The position numbers and the translations under genes are program-made. From Setaria digitata (lineage: Eukaryota > Nematoda > Chromadorea > Rhabditida > Setariidae), in assembly GCA_003640385.1 (NCBI GenBank), contig RCAB01000199.1:1-64000 (forward strand): 64,000 bases of DNA, given 5' to 3'. Position 1 is the stretch's first letter, and every line of letters begins with the position of its first letter. Below, in pieces: positions 29,278 to 52,578 of this stretch. The notes under the pieces are model-generated. The model was not told the DNA's origin. It made no database searches and worked only from the letters and a program-made list of their open reading frames with translations.

Positions 29278-29320
29278 CCATCTACCTATCTATCTATCCA
29301 TCTATCTAACTATCTATCAT
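29278..29320. repeat. TATC microsatellite
   Basis: About ten imperfect CTAT/TATC tetranucleotide units. Confidence 0.85.
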
Positions 29321-30052
29321 TGCAATTAAACATTTCTTTTCGTGGCTTCTTGCCGTCCGTTATTGATGTAGAAAATGAAATGTCAATCAGTCTATACATT
29401 CCCGATTAATTCATCCATTCTGATCGGATCGAATGGACTCGATCATCCGGTTTAGTCCAGTCTGACAAACATCAGCAGTGACAATGCCATCCTCATCATC
29501 GTCATCATCAGCATGACAGGACGGGGGATATGCAGCCCCCCCCCCCCCCCTCCGTTCCCCGTAGCATCACAGCCTACCCTTCTCACCCACTTTTATTGAT
29601 TTTTCGAAACTTCACTTAACATTTCTGTCCTGCCATCTTCCAGCACAATTACCGGTGAGGGAATTGTGTGTCTTCCCAAAATCGATTACTGGTTTACTTA
29701 ATTAGACCAGCGTGAGATCGGAATCAATTAAGATTAGTCTAGGATAAGTGATAATTTGCAGGAGCTTTGCGTTATTGCTAGTATAAACGGATATTAATGA
29801 AGTAATTTAAGTAGGAGAAGATGGAAATGAATTAGATAGATGTAAGCTTAGTCTAGAAATTAGAATTAGAAATGACTTGCAGCATCTTTGTGCATTTATC
29901 ACATGTCCATTGCAACAGTTGCTATTGTTATTGTTATTGTTTTTTTTTTTTGTCGGTGCAACATTTTTAAAATATTTGTTTTTAGTGTATTTGAAAATCA
30001 ACCAGCCATACGATAGATCTAGTAGCTGGTATTCGAATATAGTGTGAGAGTT

Positions 30053-41178
<11,126 letters not shown>

Positions 41179-41554
41179 ATTTGTATTAGTTGTTAGAACG
41201 AATATTTTTCACATATAATTTGGGGTAATTTAGATCACTTAAGGCTATTTCAAAATATTTGCACAGCTGTGATATCCTGAATTGATGAGGCTTGAAATAT
41301 TTATATTCGGTGTGCAGCCACATCTCAGTAGCATCAAAAGCTATTAATACATACATGATTTTGATGACCTCACTGGGTCGTGTGCACTAGGTTGATGAGT
41401 TTGATCTCATAGAATTATACTGCATGTTGTTAATGTCATTTTATATGGCTGAACACAAAATGTTGAGTGTTCTTTTTCAGTTTTTGTTCAGTTGATGTTC
41501 TTTCTTTGCTTGTATTGTTTTTCTTTACTTATATAATTGATTCCCATTTGATCT

Positions 41555-41560
41555 AATAAA
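41555..41560 (+). terminator. AATAAA poly(A) signal of Mi-2
   Basis: A canonical AATAAA lies 377 bases after the Mi-2 stop codon, the first clear signal downstream. Confidence 0.5.
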
Positions 41561-41625
41561 ATATCCCATGAATAAGAATTCTGGTATTTTAATTGTAACA
41601 TTCGAACATATTTGTATATAAAACG

Positions 41626-41696
41626 GTGATATTAAAGAAGATGAACCGAGGGATTGTACAGTTACTTTGCTTACGTGGCACCTCTTTGAATTATAG
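41626..41696 (+). pseudogene. Duplicated fragment of the last Mi-2 exon
   Basis: Read in frame, 41628-41666 encodes DIKEDEPRDCTVT, against DIKDDEPMDCTVT in the last Mi-2 exon (near 41021-41059). Several base differences are silent or conservative. The frame then diverges and ends at TAG (41694-41696). It could be a relic of a tandem exon duplication or an alternative terminal exon: an acceptor after ATTAAAG (41637) would keep the phase left by exon 32. The acceptor has no pyrimidine tract, so a relic is more likely. Confidence 0.6.
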
Positions 41697-41791
41697 ATTT
41701 CAGTTCCATGCTTCTTCGTCTGATGGACTTAAAGGAATGTGGTGACAAAAATTTTTTAATAACATTCTAATCGCATGAGCGTGCCTTGCAG

Positions 41792-41823
41792 CGTAAGACA
41801 CTGCCGCAAGGCACTGTCTTACG
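41792..41823. ncRNA. 14-bp hairpin with GCAA tetraloop
   Basis: Arms 41792-41805 and 41810-41823 pair over 14 positions with one C-C mismatch, closed by GCAA, a GNRA-type loop on the plus strand. It is GC-rich against an AT-rich background, so unlikely by chance. It has no terminator-like T-run and no known family was recognised. Confidence 0.55.
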
Positions 41824-41966
41824 ATACGGCTTTCGGGTGATATTGGTAGCTACGGGATTTTTTTAAAGAATATTTTCACCTAAGGAGGTTTTGCTGCGAC
41901 AACGGTTCGTGTGAAAACTAAAATATCTGATTTATTCAGCTGAATTCGTAAAATTATACGAACGTA

Positions 41967-44033
41967 ATGGATAGTATACGTTGGAAGAGTTTGGTAATTA
42001 TAAAAGGTAATAGTTATATCTCATGGAAGACTATTCTTCTATACTGTTACATACTTTTCATTCATCGAGGCATATTGTGAGTAAAATTGAGTATAACTTA
42101 GATGTTAAAGCTGTTTGATCTATTCTAAAGTAGACCTCGGGTAATAGGTTTTGTCGGGATTTACCATAAGCTATAATAGCTCATGAACAAGACCAATTTG
42201 CTGTTTAATTTTTTTTAATTTTCTTTAATTCATAGACTTTTTTTTAAAAAAAACACAAATACGAAGTAGTTCTTCAGCATTTCCTATTATCCTTTGTTTA
42301 TTGTTGACCGGTTGAAATTGGTGGGTATTTACTTTTTACTTTTATTTTTGTTGAGTTAGAATAGTGTTTGGAAAGCATTGAAAATCTCAGTAATGCTTTC
42401 ATATTTCAGAAAGTTAAGAAGACATGCTGTAGGTTTTGTAATTATAAGTGTTAACTATAATTTGATTATAATTCATATTTGCAGATACTCTACAATATAG
42501 TGGAGAGAAGTTATGGGCCAGTTTGGTACATAGTGCAATTGGACGTAACAAAGGACCGGTATCAGTGTATTTATTAACATCATGTAAAAAAACATTATTA
42601 AAACGTTATCCTTTCTTGTTGAAATGTATTGCGGTGGAAGAAGTCGATTCAGTCGACAACATTTTTCATAAAATCCCTGATATACTAAAAAATGTTGAAG
42701 GAGCAACAATTTTTTTGGATTCGATTGATGCCGCATTCCTGGATAACTCCTTCGATAGAATAATTGTATTATTGCGAGAAATTTCCCGTAAGTTTCTGTG
42801 TTTTTTCTTTTAAAGTTATTCCGACTATAGAAAGATAAAGAAGTATGCTGCTATGCAATCTTATGTTTAAAAAAAAAGGAAAAAAAAAAGTATACTCATA
42901 TCACTACTTTAGAACTAGATAAGTACAACGCCAAATTAAGAGATCTGTTGCAAATAAAGCCAAAGCTAAAGAAGATATTATCTTGTATTAAAAAATTTTC
43001 CCTTAATTTAACATAATGTTAAAATTGAATTAATGCGAATTTTAGAGTTATGAACTTTCTCTGGTTTATGGTTATCTACATATTTTCCAGGGTATGCGAC
43101 TGTTATTGCGCGAATTCACGATGAGTGCATCTCTGTTCAGAACTGGAATAGATTAAGCTCAGTTTTCCATATGACATGTTCATTAGAACTCAGAAACACA
43201 ACACCGTTCTATACAGTAATTTCATACAAGAATGATGGGAGTAGAATTGTAAAGGTGCTCTTTTAGAATATTTGGAATTTTTAATTCATTTTATATCTGT
43301 GTAAGTATATGATACTAATAAGTCTCTTTTTAATCACATAATTCATTTCAGATAAGTTAAAAAGGCTTTTGCTTATTTGTATATTAAAGTTTCTTGAATG
43401 ACACAGATTTCATTTCTTTTAGTGAATTATATTTCTTATTATCTGCTAAATGCTTCATTCATTACTATGAACGTAAAATTATTTCCCGGTTATCATGAAC
43501 AACTCCAATCCATGTTTTGAAATGACAGATAATGAACTTTCTCATTTTTCACTATTATAATTAATTGTATTATAGGTGGGTACGGTACATATCGATGACT
43601 CATTCCACTCATCTTTCAAGCAATATAAAGCGCAAGATGTAAGCTCGTCTGTTAAGGAAAAGAATAACTTATTGATACCTGAGAGCTCATTCGATATTGG
43701 TCTTCATTTGAAAAAGTCGGAACTTGAAGCCAAAAAGAATCTTTCTTTGCCTTATGAAGCAGCTCAGAAAGAAGAAGGTAGGAACACTAATTAATTCATA
43801 ACAAGTGCCAAATTATCTTCTGCAACTATTGATCTTCTGAAAATTTTTTGAGTAATACTAAAATTGATGTCGAGATATTCATTTTCTTGTTATTTTTCGG
43901 CGATCTTTCAGAATTGGTAAGGTTACGTGTGAAGGAAAATCAAAAAATTCGAGCTGGTGGTCGCATTATTTACACTCCAGATGAAGCGGATGATTTAGAT
44001 GAGAGTGACCCCGATGATGATCTTGAAATTTAA
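41967..44033 (+). CDS. ELP5: Elongator complex protein 5 (ELP5)
   Basis: Subunit of the ELP4-5-6 hexameric RecA-like ring of Elongator, which supports wobble-uridine modification of tRNA. Five exons keep phase and give 276 residues (human about 300): 41967-42006, 42485-42787, 43091-43254, 43576-43777, 43912-44033. The N-terminus (MDSIRWKSLVIIKD, then SGEKLWASLV) matches the ELP5 opening. The C-terminus has the family's signature: a helix ending LSLPYE, then GGRIIYTPDEADDLDE and a terminal DPDDDLEI. No Walker motif is expected in this inactive RecA fold and none is seen. The first exon was placed by phase and by similarity of the short N-terminal strand. It follows Mi-2 on the same strand. Confidence 0.88.
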
Positions 44034-45715
44034 TTCTTTCCTTTGAATATTAATGACTGATTCTAACTGTCTGTGTTGTTTATTATCAGTCTTTCATTTT
44101 TTTTTCTTTTTTTTTAAATCGCGGTTTGTTACTTGCATATCTGATCTCTAATTTTGCTTATTTATAATTACAACAGTTGGTTAGTCTCTGTAATTTTTGA
44201 GGCATACTGCGGAAATTCCTGTATCAGCATACTCGTTGTCTTCTAGTTGCTCTCTGTGAACGAAACTTTTCTGATTATAATTCCAGTCTAATATTTACTT
44301 CTGTCTTCTCTCAAATTGCACGTGAAACAAGACATAAGCTGTTTCATCTTTTTTTTTTCCTTTTTTTTTTTTTTTATTGTCAACTTTTCCCGAATCTCGT
44401 TATCCATCTTAATTATTACGTATTTTCTTTCAGCTGGAAACTCGTAATTATTTAATGTTTCTAATTAAAGCATTCTTTTCTAGTTAAATATTTGAGAAAG
44501 CCATTTATCTGAGTCAAATGTACAGCATCCACACATATATGAAAACTGATGTAAGTCAATTAGTAGTATTTCGCAATGAATAAACTGTAATAGGAACAGA
44601 AAAATTCTTTTTTTCCTTTTTTTTTTTCTCTCTCTCTCTCTCCCTTTTTTTTAAATGCTAAACAGTTAGTGGTTGCAACCATATGTTACCCGATTTTGTT
44701 GATTGCCTTTCGTGTGGCAATCATTTCCTTTACATATGGCTTTTCCTACTGCTTATTTGTATTTGCATGACAGAAAACATCCAAGCAATAATAAGCCTGC
44801 CTTACGAATGATTCCGGATGATTAATTACACTTATCTTTTAATTTTATTCGTCGTCAACATTTTGTTTGATTCTAATAATTTGTTATTGTTGGTTACATT
44901 CTGGAATTTCAGTTGCTGGTTTTTTTTTATTGTTTTATTTTTTACAATTACATTTAATAAATGCACTTCTGTAATGATATTCATCGTACACCAATTTCCT
45001 AACGATTTCTCAGTTCACTTATCAGACTATTTCTCTATCAATTTTTCTCATATGAAAATGAAGAAATAAACCGGTATTATCATTGCTTAAGTATTATCAA
45101 TAATTTTGAGAGATGAGGGAATTGCAATTTGACAAAGTAATTTCGGTTCAACAAGAGGATCAGATTCGGAATGCTTCTGCATTTCCATTGGATTTTCAGA
45201 ATCTTTGCAACATGTATTTGCGGTTAGTATTAGGCATGTATTGGAAAACGCGGAAAATACACTGAACTATGCTTCTAGTTTAATTAAACGGTTTTATAAT
45301 TACCAAATAATTGAACCATAATTTAACCCTATTTGACCCTTTCAGATGTTGCAAGTATGGTTTAATTCAGTGTATCTTTCTGCCAACTTCAGAAAACATA
45401 ACAAGTGGACATAGATAACTGTTATATGTTAAAGCAGTTGGGTCACTTTTTAATCACTGTTGTTTTCTTTTTCTTTTTTTTTGGATAAAATGATGTCAAA
45501 ATTTGTAATACGTTGAAATCGAATTATGTTTTTGTTAGTTCTGATGAATTTTAGACCGAAATATGTTTCTTTTTTTCTCTGTCTTTTCATCCATAATTAG
45601 TAATCTTTCCGTGAATTCTAAAGTAGATTTCTAACAGCGGTTGCATTATCATTACACTGTTCTATCGTCGTATTATTTTGGGAAATTGATTTTTGAAGAA
45701 AAGCACTTTTAAGCG
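44034..45715. other. Intergenic, ELP5 to ACAP, nothing recognised
   Basis: AT-rich with poly-T and CT runs (44096-44117, 44348-44375, 44607-44652). AATAAA near 44579-44584 may serve ELP5. The 83-residue open frame at 44818-45069 is a T-rich, Phe/Leu/Ile-biased frame without splice context. Confidence 0.55.
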
Positions 45716-48700
45716 ATGTCTGTCTTGGTGGAAGTCCTTCCGAAACTTGATTTCACGGAAGCGTTAAAAGATTCGCCGAGATTCAGGTCATTTTTTTTTT
45801 TTCAGTAGATTTTATTTTTCTGCAAAACTATACACAGTGATTTACTTCATCAGCATCCTTTATATGAATGTGAAACAAACAGTTGGGATTGACGTGCGTC
45901 ATATTTTATAAATTTGATTTTCTGAATAGATCATATTATATTTGGAATCAATTTTGGTCATTTTGTTTCAGACAGGCAATTTTGGCACATGAGCAGTATT
46001 TTGCTAAATTAGACTCAAAACTTAACGAGGTAATTTTATCATTTCATAGATCACTAGAAATTTGAAGCACAGTTTAGTGGTATCAGGAACGTTATATCCT
46101 AAATTGCGGAAAGTTCTGGTAATTGATAAAGGATTATTCGTTCTAATTTTTAACCCGACATCATGCAGAAATTTTACACATTATATTCTTATCAATTGAA
46201 TGTGCGAAACAAGTAATAAAAAAAATACAATTTTATCATTTCTTAACGTTTTCACTCTAGAAAGAAACCAATTTTCACATATTGATGGTACTTATTACAG
46301 GTATTGCAATTACTTAATTCGTTAGCAGAACATGGAAAAAATTATGTAAACGATTTTTAGTAGGTTTTTTCTTTCCCCGTGACATTTATTTATTTGAAGG
46401 TGTACATCCGAAGTCTTGGAAATATCAGTTAAGTAAATGTTCTCAAATTCGAACTGTTTTAAAGCAACATGTTAGCTTTAGTTAATAGTAAAATTGTATA
46501 ATTCGGAATTATTGTAAACTTTGAGCAATGTTCAAATTTCAGTGCTTTATCAGTTGTTATCAACCAGTTATGTTTCGAATTATTGCCTCAAGATCCATCT
46601 CTTTTGTTGGCACTCAAATCATTGTCGGATGTTTTCGCCCAAGTTGCACATATTTACAAGTCATTTGTTGAGCAGTCCCACTTGACTATTGCTGATAATC
46701 TGATTTCATTCCTCAAAAAGTAACTAAATTAAAGAAAATATACATTTGAAGTGTTGCTAATTGCTGTTACATTAATATTTCCTGCGTTAAGTTTGATGAT
46801 TAGTTCTCTAAGAAATGAGTGACGGAGAGATTAATCTTACGTATCTTTGCGATAAATAATGACGAACAAAGATGTTAATCTCAATATCTATAAGTAAACG
46901 TTATGAAAGAGATGTTTCAGTGAACGATCAAAAGTAACGGAGACACGTTGTCATTTTGAAAGTTTGTCAAATTCGCTGGATGAAGCACTTGCAAAGCGTG
47001 CTGCTGTACATCGTGCACGACCAACCGAAGTTACAGATGCTCGAAATGCACTTACTGCTATTGGTACATGTTTTGCCCATACTGCACTAGACTATGTGGC
47101 ACAGATTAATATTGCGCATGCATATAAAGACCACACTGTTTTAGACGCTGTAAGTTTATTTTTTTTTATACAGTATTTGTGGATTTTGTTAAAGTTATAT
47201 TAAGCTTGTAAATCTTTAAGAAATTGAGCTTAGAATTTATATATGCTGTACCCATCGATTGTTCATGAAAAATGCTCATTTAATTTAGTCTTGGTTTCAA
47301 TGCTAATTTGGTTTTGGTGATTTTATTGTTTGTTAAAGTTTAATAAGTTAAGTTTAAGCTTAAACATCATTAAGTTTAACTGCTTTATAGCTGTGGTCTT
47401 TTGTTAAAGAATGCAGCACATTTTTCATTCGTGGACACGTATTTTTTGATGAATGGACAGCAGTTGAAAGTGGTGCAGTAGCTGATACCTTATCGCTGCT
47501 TGCAAATAAAAGTAAATATGTGAAAAGAAAGATGCAAGATCGTCATGCTTTAGTACCTAAGGTAAACTTTTCTTTCAAATTCAAGGTAGGTTATATTTCC
47601 AGGTATTCCTTTAAGAGTTTGAAGTTCTTACTGTTAAAACCTGTGTGAAACTTGCTGAACCCAAGTTCTTCGCAATACAAAATTTTTTCAACTATTTTTT
47701 TCTGAATATATTGCTATATAACTGACAAGTTTATTTTAGGAGGTATTTCTACATCCAACAGGTATTTCGCCTGAAGATGATGTTGTAATGGAAGGTTATC
47801 TTTTCAAACGAGCTACCAATGCTTTCAAGACGTGGCATCGGCGTTGGTTTCAAATTAAGGATAACAAATTGGTAAAATTTCAGGAAATTTGAAGGGAAAA
47901 GCTTTAAACAGTCAGTGCAGCAGTAACTGAGACTTCCAGTCAGTTTCGGAACGAATTTAAATATCCTTTTCAAGATATATTCTCATCGATCCGACGCGGT
48001 GGAGACGCCTACTGTTATGGAATCAGATTTAAAGTTATGTCTTGTCAGGCCAGCTCCCACAACATTTGAAAGAACATGCTGTTTCGAATTGGTCACACCA
48101 ACAAAGTATCAAACTTGTCTTTTTCGACCTGAATACATGAAATAATGGCTAAAATGGTTTAATCTAATTCTAAATTTTTGCCATCATCTATAGATTAGTC
48201 GTCGTGAGCTTACCAATGTTAGTTTTTGAGCTGTTTTCACGGAAAGGATGTTCGACATTGCTGTTTTGCAGGAATCATTTATTACAAGCCGATTCGGATA
48301 CGTTGTGTAATGCATGGATGCGAGCTGTTCAACGAACTATTCATTACTTACATGAAAACGATGATACGGTTTTTCAGCTAACAGCTGCAAAACAAATTAA
48401 CGATGGATTTCCGGACTCTGCTTCAAGTTTACAACATGAATCATTACTGGCTGAATTGAGACGAATTCCAGGAAATGATGTTTGTGCTGACTGTTCTGTG
48501 GAGTCTCCAAAGTGGGCTAGCATTAATCTCGGTGTAAGTTTTTTAATTTTTAAATGCATTTCATATTTTTGCACGTAAATTATTTTATATAACATTGTTT
48601 TAACTCTGGAATGATAACTTCAGGAAGTGTCATTGGGAATGTCGTATTTTTAATGAGGAATAGAGTTAATTTAATGGATTAGAGGAAAGGCTGGGGGAGG

Positions 48701-51237
48701 TGGATGAATGAATATTATTCTGTTTGTGTTACAGTGCGTAATGCTTACTGCGATTCTAACAGTAGTTGAGAGTACTCACTTTGCTTTCGGGTTTCATGCT
48801 AACGCAGCTACTGTGCTGGCGGTTCTGACGAATTTTTAGGAATGTCAACATGAAACATTTTAAGACAGTTTCAAACACAAACCATTTTACTTTTCCAGGG
48901 CATCAATTTCTTTTTGTCTTTTCTTTATTAGTGTCAAATCGAGAAGATAAGGATCCAGAAACAAAACTTGAATCATGAGTTTAACGATGAAATTTTAGAA
49001 CAGTTAGAAGTTAATTGTTTATTAATTACTTTCCTCATTTTTAAAAGAATTCCTCATAATTTTTTAAGCGACCGTTTTGTTTTATTTAGGTTTTATTGTG
49101 TATTGAGTGTTGTGGAATACATCGAAGTTTTGGTGTGCAAGTTTCGAAAGTTCGTTCGCTAGTAATGGATACGTTAGAACCGGAACAGAAAAAGGTACTG
49201 TTAGCTTTGGGAAATCGAGCAGTAAATTCAGTTTATCTTGCTCATATTCCCATGGTAAAAGTAGTGCCACCGCGTCCTATTGCTACTTCTGCAAGGTATT
49301 TCACATTTTTTTCTTTTGTTTAATAAAGGCATATTTTTTTTAAGCAATATTGCAGACCTTGTTGGGAAGTATCAGTTATTCTTTGACTGAGAATAACAAT
49401 TTCATATTCTTATGTAAATTGTTAAACATGCAAATGCATGTGTCCTAAGTAGTTGCAGACCAATACGAGAGGCATGGATTAGAGCTAAATACATCGAAAG
49501 ACGGTTTGTAAGGAAAAGTAGTGAAAGAGCAAGAAAATCGGCTATCAAGCGTGCAGAAGGTTTTAATCATAAAAATTCTGCGATATGTAAGTCCTCAAAA
49601 GCCTGTTAGAGAAAGTTTAAAAATATGCTTGACGAAACAAGGTTGGAATAACTTTTTATTCAGCACCCTATGGATCGTCCTCAGATCAAATTTCCTCTCT
49701 CATTCGTTGTTTGTCAGAACCATCATCATATTGGGATAATGAACGAGAGCAGTTAAATGGGTATTTTTCTGATACAGGATGGAAAGTCGGTGAAATTCCC
49801 GACAGAGGTTCTTCCATTCATTTTTTTCCTACTTAACATTAATTATAAGTTAACTGTTAAAAAAATTTTGCTGTTAATATTGTCTTTTAATTTATCTTAA
49901 TAATTACTATAAACTGAACCGCCTAAAAAATATAAATTAACAGTGATCCAGTTAGTTCCTCATCACAAAGTGTAGTGCATGAATCTTTGTATTTCATTTT
50001 CCTTCAAGCAGTAGGATGATTTTAGTATATTTTGAAAATTTTGATGAACAAATATTTTATTTTAATATCTCGCTTTCAAGATATTGTGTTAATTTGTTTC
50101 AGTAGGCAGAAAAAAGATTTCTGCATGTGGATCTGATTCAAATTTGGATACAGCGCACGAAAAATGTAAGTTTTATTTACAATGTGACTATCAGTGAAAC
50201 TACTGCTGAATGCTGATTTTGATTTTCAGTCATTTGCAGTTAACAGCGTTGATCACAATAATCGAGCTGTATTTGCTGCAGCTACAGGCGATACTTTGGA
50301 ATTATGTCGGCTTATTGCAGAAGGATTTGATGTGAATACTTCTCTGAATGGTGCAACAGCACTCCATATTGCCATAGAACATGTACGTTTACACAGTTAA
50401 TTCATTTTTTTTTTTTCGCCTTTTTCCTTGGTCGTACTTTCTTCTCTCTGTTTGAACAGTTTATTAATAACAAATATGCGACCTTTTCTGGACTTTTCGA
50501 GATATATTTTGAATTCAGGACCAGAGTGTAGTGGTAGAATTTCTCCTATTAAATGGTGCAAAAGTGAATGCATTGGATTCATGTCTTAATACTGCACTTC
50601 ACATCGCAGCATCGAAGGCATACACACTGTAAGTTGTCCTTTTCTGTTCACTTCCGCAGAAGAATATCCTTAAATTGTATTAAACATTTGATTCTCAAAC
50701 TGGTGAAAATTTTAAGTATCAGTTTTTATCAAGTTTTTTCTTCTTCAGGATTGTTTGCCAATTAATGAAACGTGGAGCAGATCAGCATTTGCGGAATCGA
50801 TTGAACGAAACACCTTTGGATTTAGCTATCGAAGGCAAGCATGCAGATATTGTAACACTGTAAGTCATTTATTACTCGGTATTCTAGTGATATGGTGAAT
50901 GGGATATCCTCATTTTGATAAATCTTTGGAACTGTTAGTATATCAGACTAGCAGTTTTACAATACTGTTATTAATTTCGAGTTTATCAAAACTTCGCCAT
51001 GTGAAATTATTATTATTATTAATTATTATAATTAATTATAATTTATTATTTATTATTATTATTCGTTATTATTAATTATTACTATTAATTGTTACTATTA
51101 ATTGTTATTATTAACACAGACTGCGAGTGCAAGAAATGCGTGATGAATTTTGTGACGAATTCAACAATCCAATGGATGAAACTGTAGATGACGTAATGCA
51201 GGATATCAGCCGAAAAGTTAATCCTTCTCTGCGATAA
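45716..51237 (+). CDS. cnt-1: ACAP/centaurin-beta ArfGAP (BAR-PH-ArfGAP-ANK)
   Basis: GTPase-activating protein for Arf6-type GTPases in endosomal recycling and membrane curvature. Seventeen exons keep phase and give 761 residues (human ACAPs about 740-830): 45716-45786, 45972-46029, 46301-46359, 46543-46719, 46921-47149, 47391-47561, 47740-47871, 47975-48105, 48272-48533, 49090-49295, 49459-49559, 49664-49807, 50103-50165, 50240-50382, 50519-50628, 50749-50859, 51120-51237. Domains in order: BAR (1-255, opening with LKDSPRF as in ACAPs), PH (about 270-375, MEGYLFKRATNAFKTWHRRWF), ArfGAP zinc finger C-x2-C-x16-C-x2-C (CADC ... CIECCGIHRS, about 410-440, with the conserved catalytic-finger Arg in HRS), a low-complexity linker, and three ankyrin repeats (about 605-725). 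All zinc ligands are present. The acceptor of exon 14 is set at 50239 because the AG ten bases earlier leads to an immediate stop. Confidence 0.94.
51009..51115. repeat. ATT-rich microsatellite before the last ACAP exon
   Basis: Imperfect ATT/AATT units fill about 107 bases and run up to the acceptor TTAACACAG of the last coding exon. The usual pyrimidine tract is absent, so length variation here could affect splicing. Confidence 0.85.
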
Positions 51238-52578
51238 ATTTCTTTTTTTTTGAATATCTTTTCCTTAGTTGTTTCTTTCATTTTGTAGAATTTGAGGATA
51301 ATATCCATTGCAGCTGGGATAGCTGCTATTGAACTCAGTTGCATTTCTTTCAATCTAGAAAAAAGGAAAGAAATTATTCAGTGATGCTATATCATGCTTG
51401 TTGCCCTTTGATCACAAGAATTTAGCAGAATATTTGAAAATGATGCTTTGGCAGCATGGGTTGCTTTCTATATTACACAGTAGTGTAAGTGTATGGAAAT
51501 TGTATTGAAGTATCGAATACCTTTCTCGGTATTAGTCTGTTTTGAACATGTATGTTAAATCCAAGTCCATTTACCTTACTAGTTTATTGAGTGTTGGATA
51601 TAGAGGTATTTATATATATTTTTTCACGTATGGTAGTTTCACTCTTTCTCAACGGTAGTTGTGCTTCATTCTTTTGAACACAGAAAATTTTCCAGTTGGA
51701 GTTAAGATAACGATTTCAACATTAAATTAAAATTAACCAGTACGAAACAGTAATTTATATCACTAATGGTAACTATGAAGAGTTTTCCTAGTCAGTTTTA
51801 TTTTCTGGGTTTTGGGATAAAGAACTAAGGAATGAATAAGAGTCCGACAATACACATTTATCTTTCAGGACCGTCCTTAGAAAAGGGAAATGAATTGTTC
51901 CTTTAAAACTGAGAATTATGGTATATTGTTTTTATAACCACCGTAATTTCAGTGCACATCATTCCACAATTTTCTTATTGTTTCTTTCTGTTTTAATTAC
52001 TTTCTTGTCCTTAAAACCAAAGTATGAGAACTTTTATGGGGCCAATTAATAAGAAATTTGCACTCTATGCAAATTTGTCATTTTTCTCCATGTTGTTACT
52101 TCGAGTTTACTTGATCAGCTCTTTAATAAGTCCATTTTGCTTTATTGTATGATAATATGTGTAATAAAGATGCTTTTATTACTGGATTTTCTTAGTTACT
52201 AAAAGAACAAATCCTGAAAGAGTCTTGGAGTTCGTCTATCACAAACATCATCCTCACATTGAGTTATGCCTCCTTCTCACTTGCTTTGGTAATTTATTAC
52301 AAGTCTCATCGTCTTAATGATAAGCATTCTAATCTTCACATATGTAAAGTGTTAATAGAAATTGTATTTGGTGTTAAAATTGGTCATCAAGGAATAGCAA
52401 ATAGTATAAAATTGCACATGCATTATAATTTGCACATCACAAGAATATCAAACATTACAGTTCACTCAGCTGTGCAATGGAGTGATATAAATTGAACATA
52501 GCAAATCTAGAAATTATCGTTTCAATACAATAATGAAATAATAAAATGGAAATCTGTATTAGAAATTATTCAGACAGT
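51238..52578. other. Convergent 3' flanks of ACAP and copine genes
   Basis: No exon is seen. AATAAA on the plus strand (52163-52168) could end ACAP; on the minus strand AATAAA at 52146-52141 or 52298-52293 could end the copine transcript. If so, the two 3' UTRs meet or overlap. The 78-residue frame at 52259-52495 lacks support. Confidence 0.5.
52163..52168 (+). terminator. AATAAA, possible ACAP poly(A) signal
   Basis: The first clear AATAAA found after the ACAP stop, about 925 bases downstream; assignment is by position only. Confidence 0.35.

Larger units (their letters stand above)
26142..30052. other. Large spacer, right part, no gene recognised
   Basis: AT-rich sequence upstream of the Mi-2 gene. 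It contains clusters of ACGTGA/TACGTA-like words (26505-26620, 27963-28035), AC, AG and TATC microsatellites, a tandem duplication at 28438-28642, an N-flanking duplication at 28686-28945 and a run of 15 C at 29536-29550. No exon could be supported before 30053. Confidence 0.5.
41179..41966 (+). other. Mi-2 3' flank and ELP5 upstream region
   Basis: The stretch holds a poly(A) signal (41555-41560), a diverged copy of the last Mi-2 exon (41626-41696), a strong hairpin (41792-41823) and a possible spliced-leader acceptor TTTATTCAG ending at 41939, 27 bases before the ELP5 start. Mi-2 and ELP5 lie in the same direction, 788 bases apart; an operon is possible but unproven. Confidence 0.55.

Noticed and set aside
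44818..45069. 83-residue hydrophobic frame, apparently multi-pass
   Set aside because: Phe/Ile/Leu bias follows from T-rich sequence; no phase-matched partner exon.
41967..51237. Mi-2, ELP5 and ACAP as one operon
   Set aside because: Gaps of about 0.8 and 1.7 kb are long for classical nematode operons and only ELP5 has a good trans-splice candidate; kept as a possibility only.
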